Part shown: piece after piece, positions 9,661 to 20,323 of the stretch | Layout of the letters: each line of letters starts with the position of its first letter | Numbering within the stretch: the stretch's first letter is position 1 | Source: Rhynchopus sp. YZ270_cl-10 | Lineage: Eukaryota; Euglenozoa; Diplonemea; Diplonemida; Diplonemidae | Assembly (NCBI GenBank): GCA_964035575.1 | Contig: OZ037862.1 | Coordinates: forward strand, 62,001-126,000 | Reading direction: 5' to 3' | Length of the DNA: 64,000 nucleotides | Position numbers and translations under genes: made by a program | Notes under the pieces: model-generated | Database searches by the model: none | Told to the model about the DNA's origin: nothing | What the model saw: only the letters and a program-made list of their open reading frames with translations

Positions 9661-11446
9661 CTAGACGTAGAGCATATGTATCGCCCCCTCCGGGCTGTCC
9701 TTGTAGTCGCTGGCCCACCCAGGCTTGAAGAGGCCGTACGGGTTGTCGATGCCCCATGAGGAGAGTTCCGCCTTCTGGATGTGGTAGTGCAGCTTCACCT
9801 TCCTGCCGCCGACGTACTGCGGGAGGTTCTTGTGGAGGTTGTTCGTGATCTCGGTCAGGTTCTGTGGGGTGGTTTGTTGGGTTCATTGCATTGCAGACCA
9901 CTCAGGTACAGAATGTTCCCAAGTGTGATGCAGAAGGGATGGAGTGAAGTGCGTGATGCATACCTTAATGAGAACCATCATGATAGGATGTGCGACTGTG
10001 ACCACGACATCGATGTGCAAGAAGCTCTCTCCGTCGTCCTCTCGCTCCAACCAGCCGACCACCTTAGCCTTCACGTACTGTGTGTGTGTGATTTTTGTTT
10101 TGTTGAAACAATGATACAACCACCTCTCCACACACTATCTCTCATTGGATGCCGCGGGTCGTTCCCCCGATTGGCTCTCCAAGCGAACAAATGGGATAGC
10201 AATCAGTGGGCTGGGTTTTGACTATAAGTTCGGGCTTATCCATCTACTCTCAGGTGGGAAGCATCTCATAAAAAGGTTTATTTTTGGTTTCTTTAATATT
10301 TGTTCAAATCTGTGAAAGCGATCATTGAATTGTGTATCACCATACCTTCGCAGAAATGCCTTTGGTGGTAGGCATCCTTCGCATGCACCACTCCACGACG
10401 TGGTCCTCCACGAGCTCAAAGGGCGTCAGGTTTGTGAACTGCGTTGCAGGGAACATATGCGTTGCGTCGGGTACACAGTGCGCAAGGAGCTTTGCACGCA
10501 TGCCTGCGTAGTTGCGCCGGCTGTTGCGGTTCACGATGAAGATGTCCTCAAGCTTGAAGTGCACCAGGGCTTTTACGTTGCGCACGAAGCTGTCATCTAG
10601 CGGCGACGGCTGCAGGTCAGACTTTGTCACTGCGATGAAAACTCTTGGTGTACGCTCCATGGCGTCAAGCCTTGCGTGGAACTGATCTAGCAGCAACTCA
10701 TCTTCCTCATGGACTGTCCCGGTTGCCCCGCTGAGCACCAACACCACAGCGTCGGCACTGTGCATCGCCTCCCACGCTGCCTCAGTAGTAGTGATCCTGC
10801 GCGAGATCTCATTCACCTTCAACGCGTCAGGCCTGAAGGCCCCACGCCTCAGCTGCGGCAACGCAGGACACAACGGTGGTGTGTCCAACAACACCAGCTG
10901 CTTTTCCTTCTGCGTGGTCACCCCCATAGTATACCTCCTCGTAGTAAAGGCACGCGACGACACCGGGCAGAGGTGGTGACCAAGCAGGTTGTTCATCAGA
11001 TAGCTTTTCCCCGCATTTTCTCGCCCCAAAACAGCGACCTTGAGAAGCGCTGCATCATCAGGTTGGGTGAAATCCGGTGTCCGACAGGCTTGCACCTCAT
11101 CTTCAGAAAACGCATCAGAAAGCGAACAAAAGTGTTCCTCCCCTTTCGCCATGCGTGCCGTCAACGTCGGCAATGCGCCGTCTTCGTGCACCTCCCCACC
11201 CCCTTCCCCTTGCAGCACAGCGCCCATACGCTGCTCCAACACTCTCTCCCGCTCACGCCGTGCCTTCTGCTCCTCTTCCAACCTAGCGTAGGCAATCTCC
11301 AGCTTCCGGCCAACCTCCCTACCAACAGAGGGTTCCATCGGGTGGTGTGGCTTCCGAGGCACACCACTCTGCTGACGACGTTGATGCAGCGCAACAGGAG
11401 ACACCTGCACCACGCCTCTTATTAATCGTATATTTGATGTATTCAT
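9661..11446 (-). CDS. ERAL1: Era-like GTPase, probably organellar, three exons
   Basis: Exons 11446-10346, 10077-9964 and 9861-9661 give 471 aa. The N-terminal 40 residues are rich in Arg, Ser and Gln with no acidic residues, compatible with mitochondrial import. The G domain (about 135-330) has GRENAGKSYLMN, the Era-type stretch HLCPVSSRAFTTRRYTMGV with TTQKEKQLVLLDTP after it, and TKSD as G4. Era binds small-subunit rRNA during ribosome assembly. Two oddities are clear: the G3 box reads DTPP instead of DTPG, and the C-terminal KH-like part (about 368-470) shows the beta-alpha pattern but no GxxG loop. Intron 1 (10078-10345) is 268 nt. Family call rests on the G1-G2 wording and the KH position. 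Confidence 0.8.
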
Positions 11447-11463
11447 GTTTTGCCTTTTGCTTC

Positions 11464-11520
11464 CTAGGTGAGGGTGATGACGATGAGGAGGAGGAGGGAG
11501 GAGGGGGAGAAAATTGAAAA
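11464..11520 (-). promoter_or_regulatory. probable leader splice acceptor of the Era gene
   Basis: In gene sense a run of about 50 pyrimidine-rich bases (C/T blocks with few purines) ends in CACCTAG about 18 nt before the ATG at 11446. This is the layout of a spliced-leader acceptor; the leader itself was not found. Confidence 0.5.
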
Positions 11521-11528
11521 AAAAAAGT

Positions 11529-11632
11529 AGAGTTGAAATCCAAAGCACTCTCGTGACAGTACCTTGGTATATGACCTGGCTGTACCGTGGGGTGGACACC
11601 CCAACCATGCAGTCCTACAATCCATTTCGTGG
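11529..11632. repeat. A repeat copy
   Basis: Near full length: TTGAAATCCAAAGCACTCTC, then TACCTTGGTA and GTGGGGTGGACACCCCAACC. The second stem (GGGGTG with CACCCC) is one pair longer than in other copies. Confidence 0.8.
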
Positions 11633-11676
11633 TTTACATCTGATATGTGCTACTCCCGCTTCGGCCAAAAAAAAAT

Positions 11677-11717
11677 TATACAAATGAATCTAAGCCTCTC
11701 GTGCTCAGTCACTTTAT
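11677..11717. repeat. H1 hairpin repeat copy
   Basis: CTAAGC, loop CTCTCGT, then GCTCAG followed by TCAC; one stem position is A-C on the plus strand but G-U in gene-sense RNA. Confidence 0.75.
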
Positions 11718-12636
11718 TGAGTGAGAACAATGTAGTGTTCTCTCTTTCACGTTCGTTCGGGGAACTGTAGGCAAAGAGATGGCATGTGGTTGATACCACT
11801 TTGTGGGTGGTGAAAAAATGTGACTGTTGTGGTTGAACTGCGTGTTGGGGAGCGAGAGAAAGTGGAAGGTAGATGAACCGAAGAAGGCGTGAGTAGTGAA
11901 AGGGAAAGGTGTAGCGGAGGGGGTTCATTTTCCATTTGGTCTCTTTACTGAAAGTGGTATAACTTTTTAGCACAACAAAAAAAAGGTATAGCCAAAGTCA
12001 CGTAAAAAAGGGTGAAGGGAGTTTGGAAAAGAGGCGAGAAAACGAGAGACATTTTTTTTTCGAAGAATTCTCTAAGGGTGCACACGTTTTGTTGTGCTGG
12101 AACGATTCGAAAGTGCCACAGGGCCACACGGTCTGGTGTGTGCAGAACACGTCGCATTTGGAAAAAGTGAAACATATTTGACCAAAACTCGGCGTATATT
12201 TTCTAAAATTATTTTTTTTTGGTAATTTGTTAGGATCAGTGTAGCTTCCATTTGACAGTCTTCGCTGTGTTTTTTGTTACAGCTTTTTTCCAAAGGGGCG
12301 AAGAATGGGAGGTTTTGTTACTGTTATTGTTCGCAAATAATTGCTTTTTGAAAAGAACCTGCGAAATGTGTATGTCGGCCGCTCCAAACGGGTTTATATG
12401 GCACACATTTTCCCGTCAATTTCAAAAAGCGAAAATGTAATTTAAGATATTACAAGGACTCTAGGATTCATGACGAATCTTGCAAATTTGTATGAGATTG
12501 GGCCTTGGAGGAACAAATGCCCTAAGCAAGATGTGCTTGGTCAGGTATTCTCTCACCACCCCTCTAGAAGGGTCCCCGTTGCTGTCGAAGGTTGTCGTCC
12601 CCCACCATCGCACACATAGACCCGCCCCGACTACCA
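11718..12636. other. intergenic, no gene seen
   Basis: AT-rich spacer downstream of the CCCH gene. No recognisable coding region or structured repeat beyond those listed just upstream. Confidence 0.5.
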
Positions 12637-14249
12637 CTACTGTGTACGCTGCCGTCTGTGGTTGTTTTGTTTGTTTGTTTGTTTGATACTCTGAACATGG
12701 TTAACCACAAATAGTCATGCATTTTGTGTGGTAATTCAATCAAAAGGTCCTCATACCTCGCGTCTGGCGCGCCTTCGTCCCCCTCCTCCTCGTCACGTTC
12801 TCTTTTGGGCGGGCGTCGTGTATGGAACTCCTCAAGCTGGCGGTCGAGGTCTGTCTTGGACGAGCGTGGTGTGGCTGAAGCCTCTGGGCTGCACGGTATG
12901 GACGGTGCGCTTGCTGGCGACACTACACTTGCAGTGGCGTCACCTGCACTGCCTGCAGCGCCCACTCCACCTGCCGCAGCTGGCACAGCCGGGGTCATTG
13001 AAGGCGTCTTCTTCGGGGTGCCTCTGTTCTCGGGGAAGTCAACCACAAAGCACTCACCATCGCTCTCCTCGGTATGCGACGACTCTGAGAAGTCGTCCTC
13101 ACTCTCCGTTGGACGCTGTACCGGCACTGCGGCGGGTGCTGGCTGTGCGGTCTTGCTGAGCAGTGTGGTCAGCTTCGAGAGTGGACGCTGCTGTGGGGGC
13201 GAGCGGGCGGAGAGGACGGGGCTGAGGGCCTTGGCGGCCTCGGGGAGGGAGGTCGGGCTGAGGAGTGCTGCGAACTGCTGTGTGCCGCCTGTGGGTGTTG
13301 CTGGGGGTGTGGCGAGGGCGGCCTTCAAAGGCGACACGGAGACGGACGCAGTGTTGCGGCGGTCGATGACGCCACCCCCACCACTGCCGGTGGCCGTCGT
13401 CGTGCCGCGCTTGCGCAGAGACTCCAATAACGCAGACTTCAGCTGCTCGTCGCTCTTCGGTGCTGCCAGAGGGGAGGGCAGTGGCGTCGTGCTCGCACCC
13501 CGCCCAAGGCTCTCCATGAGGCTGCTGACCACGGCCTCGCGCTTCTGTTGGTACTGCGTGTCGCGTAGGGTAAGGGTGTGTTCGTAGGGGCATTGGTTGC
13601 GCATGCAGCCGCTTGGCTGTGGGTGGTGATGTGAGGGTGTGGGGGGAAATGCTGAAAAATGCTATGTGGAGGGGGAAAATAGACAAAATAGGGGTGAGGG
13701 TGTGTACCTGTGTGTAAAACCTGCACACTTCCGGCATCTTCGCGGTGTGTCTGAGGTTGTGCAGTTCATGTGCCTTGTCTGCCTTCAACTTTGCCTGCGA
13801 GTACTGCCCTGCAGCTTCGACGGAGTTCAGCTTTATCGCAGCCTGCTTGATGAGGGCTGTGCGCTGTGTGTTCTGCCATCTTGCGAACGTCTCTGCGTCG
13901 GGCACCTGCAGGGGTCTGTTGGGTGTTGGGTGGTGTCGTTTGGGGTCCTGCCTTCATGTGAGCCTGCGCATCACGACCAGACTGAACATCCGGCATTAGC
14001 GAGCCAGTCTTTACTATGCTATGTTCACAATCTGTCTGAACCATTTACCCAGTATTCCCCCTTTGCAACATACCCACGGAGACTTGCTAGGAGGGCTGCC
14101 TCTTGCTGTGCGAGCTCGTCTTGCTGGCCACCTTGCTGCTGGAGGCCGTTGAGACGCTCCTGCACGCTCATCGGCACGCCCATCGCGCTGTGTAAAGGGC
14201 TGTTGTGACCCATGGAAACGTTCCGCATTAGTCCATTATTTGTGTACAT
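12637..14249 (-). CDS. CCCH zinc-finger protein, four exons
   Basis: Exons 14249-14074, 13915-13708, 13616-12757 and 12655-12637 join in frame to 420 aa. The single finger is split across an intron and reads CRFYTQPSGCMRNQCPYEH, that is C-x8-C-x4-C-x3-H, around residues 117-135. CCCH fingers usually bind RNA. The N-terminus is rich in Gln and Met; the C-terminal 280 residues are low-complexity Ser/Pro/Thr/Ala with an acidic patch (SEDDFSESSHTEESDGE). The last splice uses GAGGTATGAG and an ACCACAG acceptor and leaves only seven codons; if it is not used, the frame reads on to a stop at 12564. No ortholog is recognised. Confidence 0.7.
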
Positions 14250-15002
14250 TTCTTCCTTCTTCTAGACTGCTCAATGGAGATTGGGGACAACTTGAGGGTG
14301 ACAGAACTAAGTGGATAAGTGGAGCTCATCCTTGGGTTATGCTAATACAACCAAGTCTTTTTCAAAAAGGAAAAAGGTTGAAAGTGCAAAAGAAGCGCCC
14401 CACACAACACCGCCCGAACGTAGTATGGAGTGCTGAAAGGTAGGGCTGCGTGGAAGGCCAAAATATGAAGCTCGTACTGTGCAGTAGTAGGCCAAAGAGA
14501 AGTAACAAAGATATCAGAAAACCCACCCAAAATCGTTATTTTTTCTAAGTGCGATTCGTGCATCCATAAAAGGCATAAATCGTTCGGCGGGACCAACAAG
14601 AGGACAGGTTTAGTGATTGCAGTTTATTTGCTGGAAATAAATGAAGAAAGCTTTGAGAGATTGCGCATCGCATGTGCACATCCATCTGAAAAAAGACAAA
14701 AAAAAATAAGTTGACTTGAAATCGTGACAGTACCTTGGTACAAATAATGACGGGCGTGGAAAGTCCACCCCATGATCCCTCCGTGGGGGCGTTCGTTCGA
14801 TGTGATTACCACAATACGCTTCTTGTTTTTTTTTATTTTCTTTTCAAAACAAAAACTGGAGTGATATGGGCTTTTTTTTACCCACCAAACACCCCAAAAA
14901 ACAAGAAATTTATGGGAAAAAATGATGTGAAAAAAGAAATAGATAGGGGGAAGTAATGGGCTAGATACGGCGAAATGGAGGCCAACGAAAGAAGTGTCTC
15001 AC
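14250..15002. other. intergenic spacer with one diverged A repeat
   Basis: No gene seen. It holds a diverged A repeat at 14709-14788 and T/A runs; the rest is unremarkable. Confidence 0.5.
14709..14788. repeat. A repeat copy (diverged)
   Basis: TTGACTTGAAATCGTGACAG and TACCTTGGTA are kept. The second hairpin has changed to GTGGA-AAG-TCCAC, a different sequence that still pairs. Confidence 0.7.
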
Positions 15003-16429
15003 CTAGAGGTACTTGTCCACGGGCAGGTTGATGGGGGGGAGGATCTGGTCAGGGTCCACTTCCTCAACATCCTGTGTTGTGTGACGAAACATTATTTAGG
15101 ACGAATTCCATAAAATGAGGATTAATTTCATCCTCTTTCCAATCAAAGAAGAAGCACACAGACATTCTATACAGATATGAAGAGAAACGCAACAAAAGAT
15201 TCACCACAAAGGTTCATGAAGAACCCTAAGCGTGCTTCGTCACCCTAGGTACAATAGGTAAGGGGGGGGTGTGGTGCATACCGAGACGGTGTACCCAATG
15301 ACATCGACATCCCCGCTTCGTGCAACGATCACAGTCTCGCTGCCTGCCTTCACCCGGAACCACACCTTTGTGCTGGGTGTCTGTGGTGTCAGGTTGGCAA
15401 GCAATGCCACGCCTTTGTCTGTGTGCACCTGTGGAGTGTGTAGTGAGTTGGGCAAGGTAAGAAACGAAAAAGCTATAGTGGATAGTGGTTCATCTTCGGG
15501 TGTCTACACTAAAACAACCAAGTTTCAGGGTTTCCGCGTAGGCTTTTGGTCCCCCCGCCCGGGGGGACCAAATTTTGGGAATCGCAAAAAAAAAAAAAAA
15601 AAAAAAAGGAAAAAATGCAGCATGAGGCACACTGGGTAGTACGGTGCGACGCACGGTTTCATATGCACCTGTGACCCCATCGTGAGCAGCAATCGGTTCG
15701 ATTAGTCCAAAGAAGACAGAAAAAGGAGGAGAAAAAAAAGGACGTAGCGTACCGTGCGCCTGCGGCGCTGAATTGTTTCTCACCAGTGCACACAATCAAA
15801 TGGAGTCCCAAGGTTTTGCGCGACTCTTCAAATTGTCTGCACCTACCCAACAAACACCATCACCGTCTCAGCTTCCTTCACAAGCCGTTCAGCCTCCACC
15901 ACCTTCACAAGCCAAAGAAAATAGGGCAAAAGTAGCGTACCGTGCGCCTGCGGCGCTCTTGCTGTCTTCATTAAAACAAAAGCACGTTGGCAAAACTGCG
16001 AATCGTGGCAATTTTTTTTCGCCTGCGGCGCCCACCTCCCTCCCCTCTCCTTCCTGTGGTTGCAGGGAGTCGAAGAAAGCGGGGGGACCAAATTTTGAGA
16101 CCAAAAACCAAGCGGAAGCCCTGAGTTTTCAAAAAAAAAAAAAAAAAAAAAGGGCAAAAGAAGCAAAAGAAGCAAAAGAAGCAAAAGAAGCAAAAGAAGC
16201 AAAAGAAGCAAAAGAAGCAAAAGAAGCAAAAGAAGCAAAAGAAGAGAGAGAGACGACATACATGAAGCTTACCCGCCCCCTGCACTGCTGCTGCATTGGA
16301 GATGATGAGATCCCTGTCGCTGTACCCAACCTTCACCTTCTCCCCTTCCTTTACGTTCTTCCCCCAGAACTCGGTTCGTGCGACGTTTAAATGTTCGTAA
16401 ACATCGGGGTGCACGAGCATCTCTGCCAT
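15003..16429 (-). CDS. nucleoplasmin-like (NPL) domain protein, three exons
   Basis: Exons 16429-16262, 15428-15282 and 15071-15003 give 127 aa. Residues 20-105 fit the nucleoplasmin-like fold found in FKBP46 and plant HD2 proteins: FWGKNVKEGEKVKV, then DRDLIISNAAA, a hydrophobic strand WFRVKAG and the closing VDVIGYTV. An acidic DVEEVD follows, then a short tail. Such proteins are histone or ribosome chaperones. Only the GTATGT site at 16261 keeps frame; a nearer GTAAGC site does not. Intron 1 (15429-16261) is 833 nt because it carries poly-A runs, a nonamer array and two copies of repeat C. Confidence 0.75.
15744..15768. repeat. dispersed GC-rich repeat C, copy 1
   Basis: GTAGCGTACCGTGCGCCTGC plus GGCGC inside NPL intron 1; copies at 15932 and 53353, with a shorter match (CGCCTGCGGCGC) near 16020. 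Confidence 0.75.
15932..15956. repeat. dispersed GC-rich repeat C, copy 2
   Basis: Same 25 bp as copy 1. Both lie among stretches reading GGGGGGACCAAATTTTG (near 15557 and 16080) and long poly-A, so part of this intron looks internally duplicated. Confidence 0.75.
16153..16243. repeat. nonamer tandem array (GCAAAAGAA) x about 10
   Basis: Perfect GCAAAAGAA repeats in NPL intron 1. In gene sense this is TTCTTTTGC, a pyrimidine-rich array close to the 5' splice site. Confidence 0.9.
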
Positions 16430-16543
16430 TGTGTGTTGTGTGTTTTTGTTGTCTGGAGAATAGTGTTCTGTCAATTCACATCGGGAGCGTGGAGATCTGG
16501 AAAAGGGGAACACGTGGTTGCATTTTATTTCTAAGATTCAGAG

Positions 16544-17056
16544 CATAGGTTTCGAACGCGCGTTCGAAAATCGAAAACGCGCAAATCCAAAATCGGAAAA
16601 CGCGCACATGAAAAAAAAAAAAAAAACGCGCAAAAAAAAAAAAAAAAAACGCGCGTTCGAAAAGCCGGACGCGCGTAAAAAAAAAAGGGCGTTTTTTTTT
16701 TTTTTTTTCAAACGCGCGTTCGAAAAAGTGGTTTTTTCGAACGCGCGTTTGAAAAACTGGACGCGCGTTCGAAAAAACCACTTTTTCGACGCGCGTTCGA
16801 AAAACCTCCCCACGTAAACATGAGGCTTCCACTTTTTCGAACGCGCGTTTTTTTTTTTCGTTTTTCAAACGCGCGTTTTTTTTCGTTTTTCAAACGCGCG
16901 TTTTTTTTTCGTTTTTTTCAAACGCGCGTTTTTTGTTCGTTTTTTCCGAACGCGCGTTTTTTTCCCCGTTTTTTCCGAACGCGCGTTTTTTTTTTCGTTT
17001 TTCAAACGCGCACTCGAAAACGCCCTAAAAACGCGAACGCGCGTTCGAAACCTATG
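16544..17056. mobile_element. 513-bp element made of GAACGCGCGTTC palindromes
   Basis: Starts CATAGGTTTCGAACGCGCGT and ends with its reverse complement, ending TTCGAAACCTATG. A 6-bp direct repeat TCAGAG flanks it (16538-16543 and 17057-17062). The interior holds more than 15 variants of TTCGAACGCGCGTTCGAA or half-sites AACGCGCGTT separated by A or T runs. It has no coding potential, no superfamily is recognised, and it lies between the NPL and epimerase genes. Confidence 0.75.
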
Positions 17057-17584
17057 TCAGAGGCTGGGCAAAAAAAAAAAAAAATAACAAACCCGCAAAA
17101 GCAGCTGTTGCAGAAAAATAAGGCGAATCCGGAACGGAACTGAAGAAGCTCAACAAAAAGGATAGTTGTCTGGTAGCACTACCCAAAACATGACTTGAAA
17201 GAAAAGAACGGGAATCACACCGTTACAACCTCTCAAGCGTTTTCTTATGATTTAAAAAGACAAAACACAAACACGCAAAACCAACCCCAGCTCACCTCCC
17301 TAAGTTGGGCCTTGGCTCTAACAACTGCACCGTTTTTTTGTTAATGAAAATTGGAAAAAAAAGGGACAGATTTTTCTCTAATTGTTTCGTTTTTGCACAA
17401 AACGTTTGGTTCTCTTAATCACCTAGAGCAACACAGAAACACTCCATTGACAGACACCCTCAAAAGGCACGGAACACATATTCGCTAAAATCGCTCTCAA
17501 AAAATAACAACACAACAAGCACCTACCCCAACAGCCCCCCTCACACACACGCCCCTCCTTTGATAGGGGGAACGCGAGGGGGTG
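17057..17584. other. intergenic, no gene seen
   Basis: AT-rich spacer downstream of the epimerase gene. No structured repeat or gene is recognised. Confidence 0.5.
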
Positions 17585-19152
17585 CTATTTGTGATACGGT
17601 TCGGTGCCTTGTGTGCTGTCGATGGTGTGGACTTGGGATTGGATGTCTTGGGTGTACCGTGGGTTGTCTGCCGCTGTGTGGTGCACAGTGTGCGTCTCGT
17701 TGAGGCTGGGACGCACCCAGGACCGTGGCATGCCTCTGAGCACTTCTACTGCACGGAACTCAACTGCCTCGAAGCCGTGCTGCTTCGTGCGCAGGGTCAC
17801 CCAGTCGGCAGTCTGCTTGAGGCCCACCAGCAGTGGGGTTGGAGGAGGAGGGTTGAACGCACAGCGGAGCTTCGCATGCCAGGCCTGTAGTTACATTGTT
17901 AATATACCAAGACAAAAACCACTTTGGGAAGGGGGGTTGACCCTTCAGACAATGTGTGAATGTGTTTCGCGATGAAAGCATGAGAGTTGTTGAAGTTGAG
18001 TAGATAAAAAGTGACATTGTCGTGGAGGTAGGGTAGTGCCTGCACCAAAGAAGAGGTGTGTTGCATACCTGAGCGTCGTCAACCTCGTGTCGTCTGTCCA
18101 AGTGTACCGTCTGCACGTCAGACCCCATCGCCTTGCCCACTGCCGCAGCAAGCTGGTTCAGTGAGCTCGGCTCGTCCGAGCCTATGTTGAAGACCTGGTT
18201 GTGCGCAATCTCCAAGAGAGGTGCCTTTGAGATCAACGGCGCAACGTCGTCAATGAAGGAAAAGCAGCGGGTCTGCAGTGTTGGTGGTGGAAATGAAACA
18301 CCCCATATGACATACCTGATTCCCATCACCAAATATCGTCATCGGACGGCCTCCTAGGATATTGTTCATGAATATCCCAATCACATTGCGGTACTTATCT
18401 GCGATGTTCTGGTGCGGCCCGTAGACGTTGTGCGGGCGGAAGATGACGTACTTCATGCCATGCGTTTCGTGCGCGACTTTGAGGTCCAACTCCATCGCGT
18501 ACTTCGCTACACCGTACGGGTCTTCTGGCTCAGGCCGTGTACGCTCTGTCACAGGCATTTCCGCACTGCTGCCGTACACTGCGATGGAAGAGGTGAAGAC
18601 GAACACAGAGGTGTTGTACTTCAACGCGTAGTTCACCACCTCCACGCCCCCGACCAGGTTGTTGCGGTAGTTGTAGCTGCGGACAAAGTGTGACAGTCCC
18701 TCAGCTGCGTATGCTGCCAGGTGGTACACATAGTCAAATCGTTTGTACTTCACAAACAAGGCCTCCAACGCAGAAGCGTTCTTCACATCAAGCTGGTAGA
18801 ACAGCACCCCAGTGGGGATGTTGTCAACAAACCCGCCTGACAGATCGTCCACACCTACTACCTCCATCCCCAACCCTAGACAGTGCTTCGCCACATGGCT
18901 TGCAATGAACCCTGCAGCGCCGGTGACAAGAACGCGTTTCCCGTTTCCTCCGTTCGAGGTCACCTTGCCGTCGCCCCAAGGATAGCCGAGTTGGTTGCAC
19001 TGTGCAGGCTCCCCAGTGAAGGTCTCCAAATGAGCGGATCGTGTTAGCAGCACGTCAACGGGAGGGATGGACAGCCTCAGAGGGGTGCTTTGCATTACAT
19101 AGAACCCAGTTGCAAAGCAAATACCGACCAGCCAGAGCCGTCGAATTGGCAT
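17585..19152 (-). CDS. membrane-anchored NAD-dependent sugar-nucleotide epimerase (extended SDR), three exons
   Basis: Exons 19152-18316, 18272-18069 and 17884-17585 give 446 aa. Residues 6-20 form a single TM segment, so this is probably a type II protein of the Golgi or ER. The Rossmann motif TGAAGFIASH starts near residue 76. The catalytic Ser and Tyr-x3-Lys are in TSSIAVYG and DPYGVAKYA, and FRPHNVYGPHQN with SFIDDVA matches GalE-like epimerases. It should act on a UDP- or GDP-sugar for glycan synthesis; the exact sugar cannot be told. The C-terminal exon (99 aa) contains DWV and coil-forming residues not typical of the family. Introns are 43 and 184 nt. Confidence 0.85.
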
Positions 19153-19162
19153 TGAACAATAC

Positions 19163-19215
19163 CTTAAAAAAGAGCGATTAAGAGAGAGAGGGAAAGAGGA
19201 GAGATGAAGAGAAGG
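19163..19215 (-). promoter_or_regulatory. probable leader splice acceptor of the epimerase gene
   Basis: In gene sense a long C/T tract (CTCCTCTTTCCCTCTCTCTC) runs into TTTTTTAAG about 11 nt before the ATG at 19152. Confidence 0.55.
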
Positions 19216-19414
19216 TGTGTGGTGTGGTGTGTGGACCCAAGTGACCCGGTGGTGCTTGAAGGTGAAAAAGAGGCAAAGAAAGAAAAGAAAACTCTGATAA
19301 ATGACAGGTGTTTGTCAAATAATCCTTAAGTTTTTAAAGGGGGGGACAATGGAGGGAAGATGTGTAAGTGAAAAGGAAAGAGTGAGGAGACATCTGTGAA
19401 AAGTTGGGTGTGGA

Positions 19415-19515
19415 AAGGGGAAGGGGAAGGGGAAGGGGAAGGGGAAGGGGAAGGGGAAGGGGAAGGGGAAGGGGAAGGGGAAGGGGAAGGGGAAGGGGAA
19501 GGGGAAGGGGAAGGG
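19415..19515. repeat. hexamer tandem array (GGGGAA) x about 16
   Basis: Nearly perfect run. The plus strand is a purine tract able to form G-quadruplexes or triplex; the gene-sense RNA is a pure UUCCCC pyrimidine tract about 260-360 nt before the epimerase ATG. Confidence 0.95.
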
Positions 19516-20250
19516 TGCACGACCATTTAAAAAATAAGAAAAAATCGCAACCTTTTTTTTTGCCCAAATTCGCCCAAAATGTAACTTTTCATTTTTGTTT
19601 TGCTCGATTTTCTGCTTTTGTTTTTGCTTTTTTTTCGTCATTTTGCGTATGATCAGCCACGCGTAGCTTTTTTTTTCTTCTTCTTTTATTCCCCCGTTTT
19701 TCCCCTCAAATCTGCGTTTTGTTGCATCGACAATCGACTAAGCTTTTTTCCCCCTCTCCATTTTTATTTTCTCCTTTGCACCACCAAACTTCTCTCCTCT
19801 ATGCTTCCCCTCTTCTTGAGGTCACTGATCGCATCGTGGTGGCGAGTGGACGCCACTCGTATCTAAAAAAAAATAAAAAAATAAACAAAATAAAACAAAA
19901 GGGCGTAGGATGATTGAATGGCCACCTCACATACGGCACGCAGCATCTAAAAGGTGGGGCAACGGGAAGGACACATTGTGCAATACCCTCTTTTGTACCC
20001 GGTCTTTTTTTGATAAATTGTTGGGAGTAGTGTAGTTGCCTCGGCTGTGTTGCCACAAAATTTGTGCAATCTCCACTGTCATTTTTCCCTCATCGTGGAC
20101 TAGATTTTCCACGGTAGCTCGGAACTCAGAAGGGAAGGGGCAGGTGTGTATGCACACTCACCAAAGGCCCAAACTGATAAAAAGAAGTGGACGCTGTGGA
20201 CTTTTATGAAAAAAAGATGAACTTAAGCCTTTTGTCCACCAAAAAGATGG

Positions 20251-20280
20251 ACTCGAAATACAAAGCCCTCTCGGGAGAGT
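20251..20280. repeat. A repeat fragment
   Basis: Only the first part of A (CGAAATACAAAGCCCTCTCG), directly followed by an A2 copy. Confidence 0.65.
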
Positions 20281-20282
20281 AA

Positions 20283-20323
20283 AGTTTGACAGCGCAAACG
20301 CCTCCACGGGCGCAGGCACTGGA
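20283..20323. repeat. A2 repeat copy
   Basis: GTTTGACAGCGCAAACGCC, then GGGCGCAGGCACTGG. The inner arm is changed but still has complementary GCGC-type ends. Confidence 0.65.

Noticed and set aside
15686-15706. tRNA-like B-box sequence GGTTCGATT
   Set aside because: No matching A box, anticodon arm or acceptor stem around it.
19404-19652. Arg-Gly repeat frame on the plus strand and Pro-Phe/Pro-Ser frames on the minus strand
   Set aside because: Translations of the GGGGAA array; no coding support.
19927-20157. 76-codon minus-strand frame between the epimerase and PP1 genes
   Set aside because: Reads like protein over 40 residues but has no domain or family match, so it was left as uncertain.
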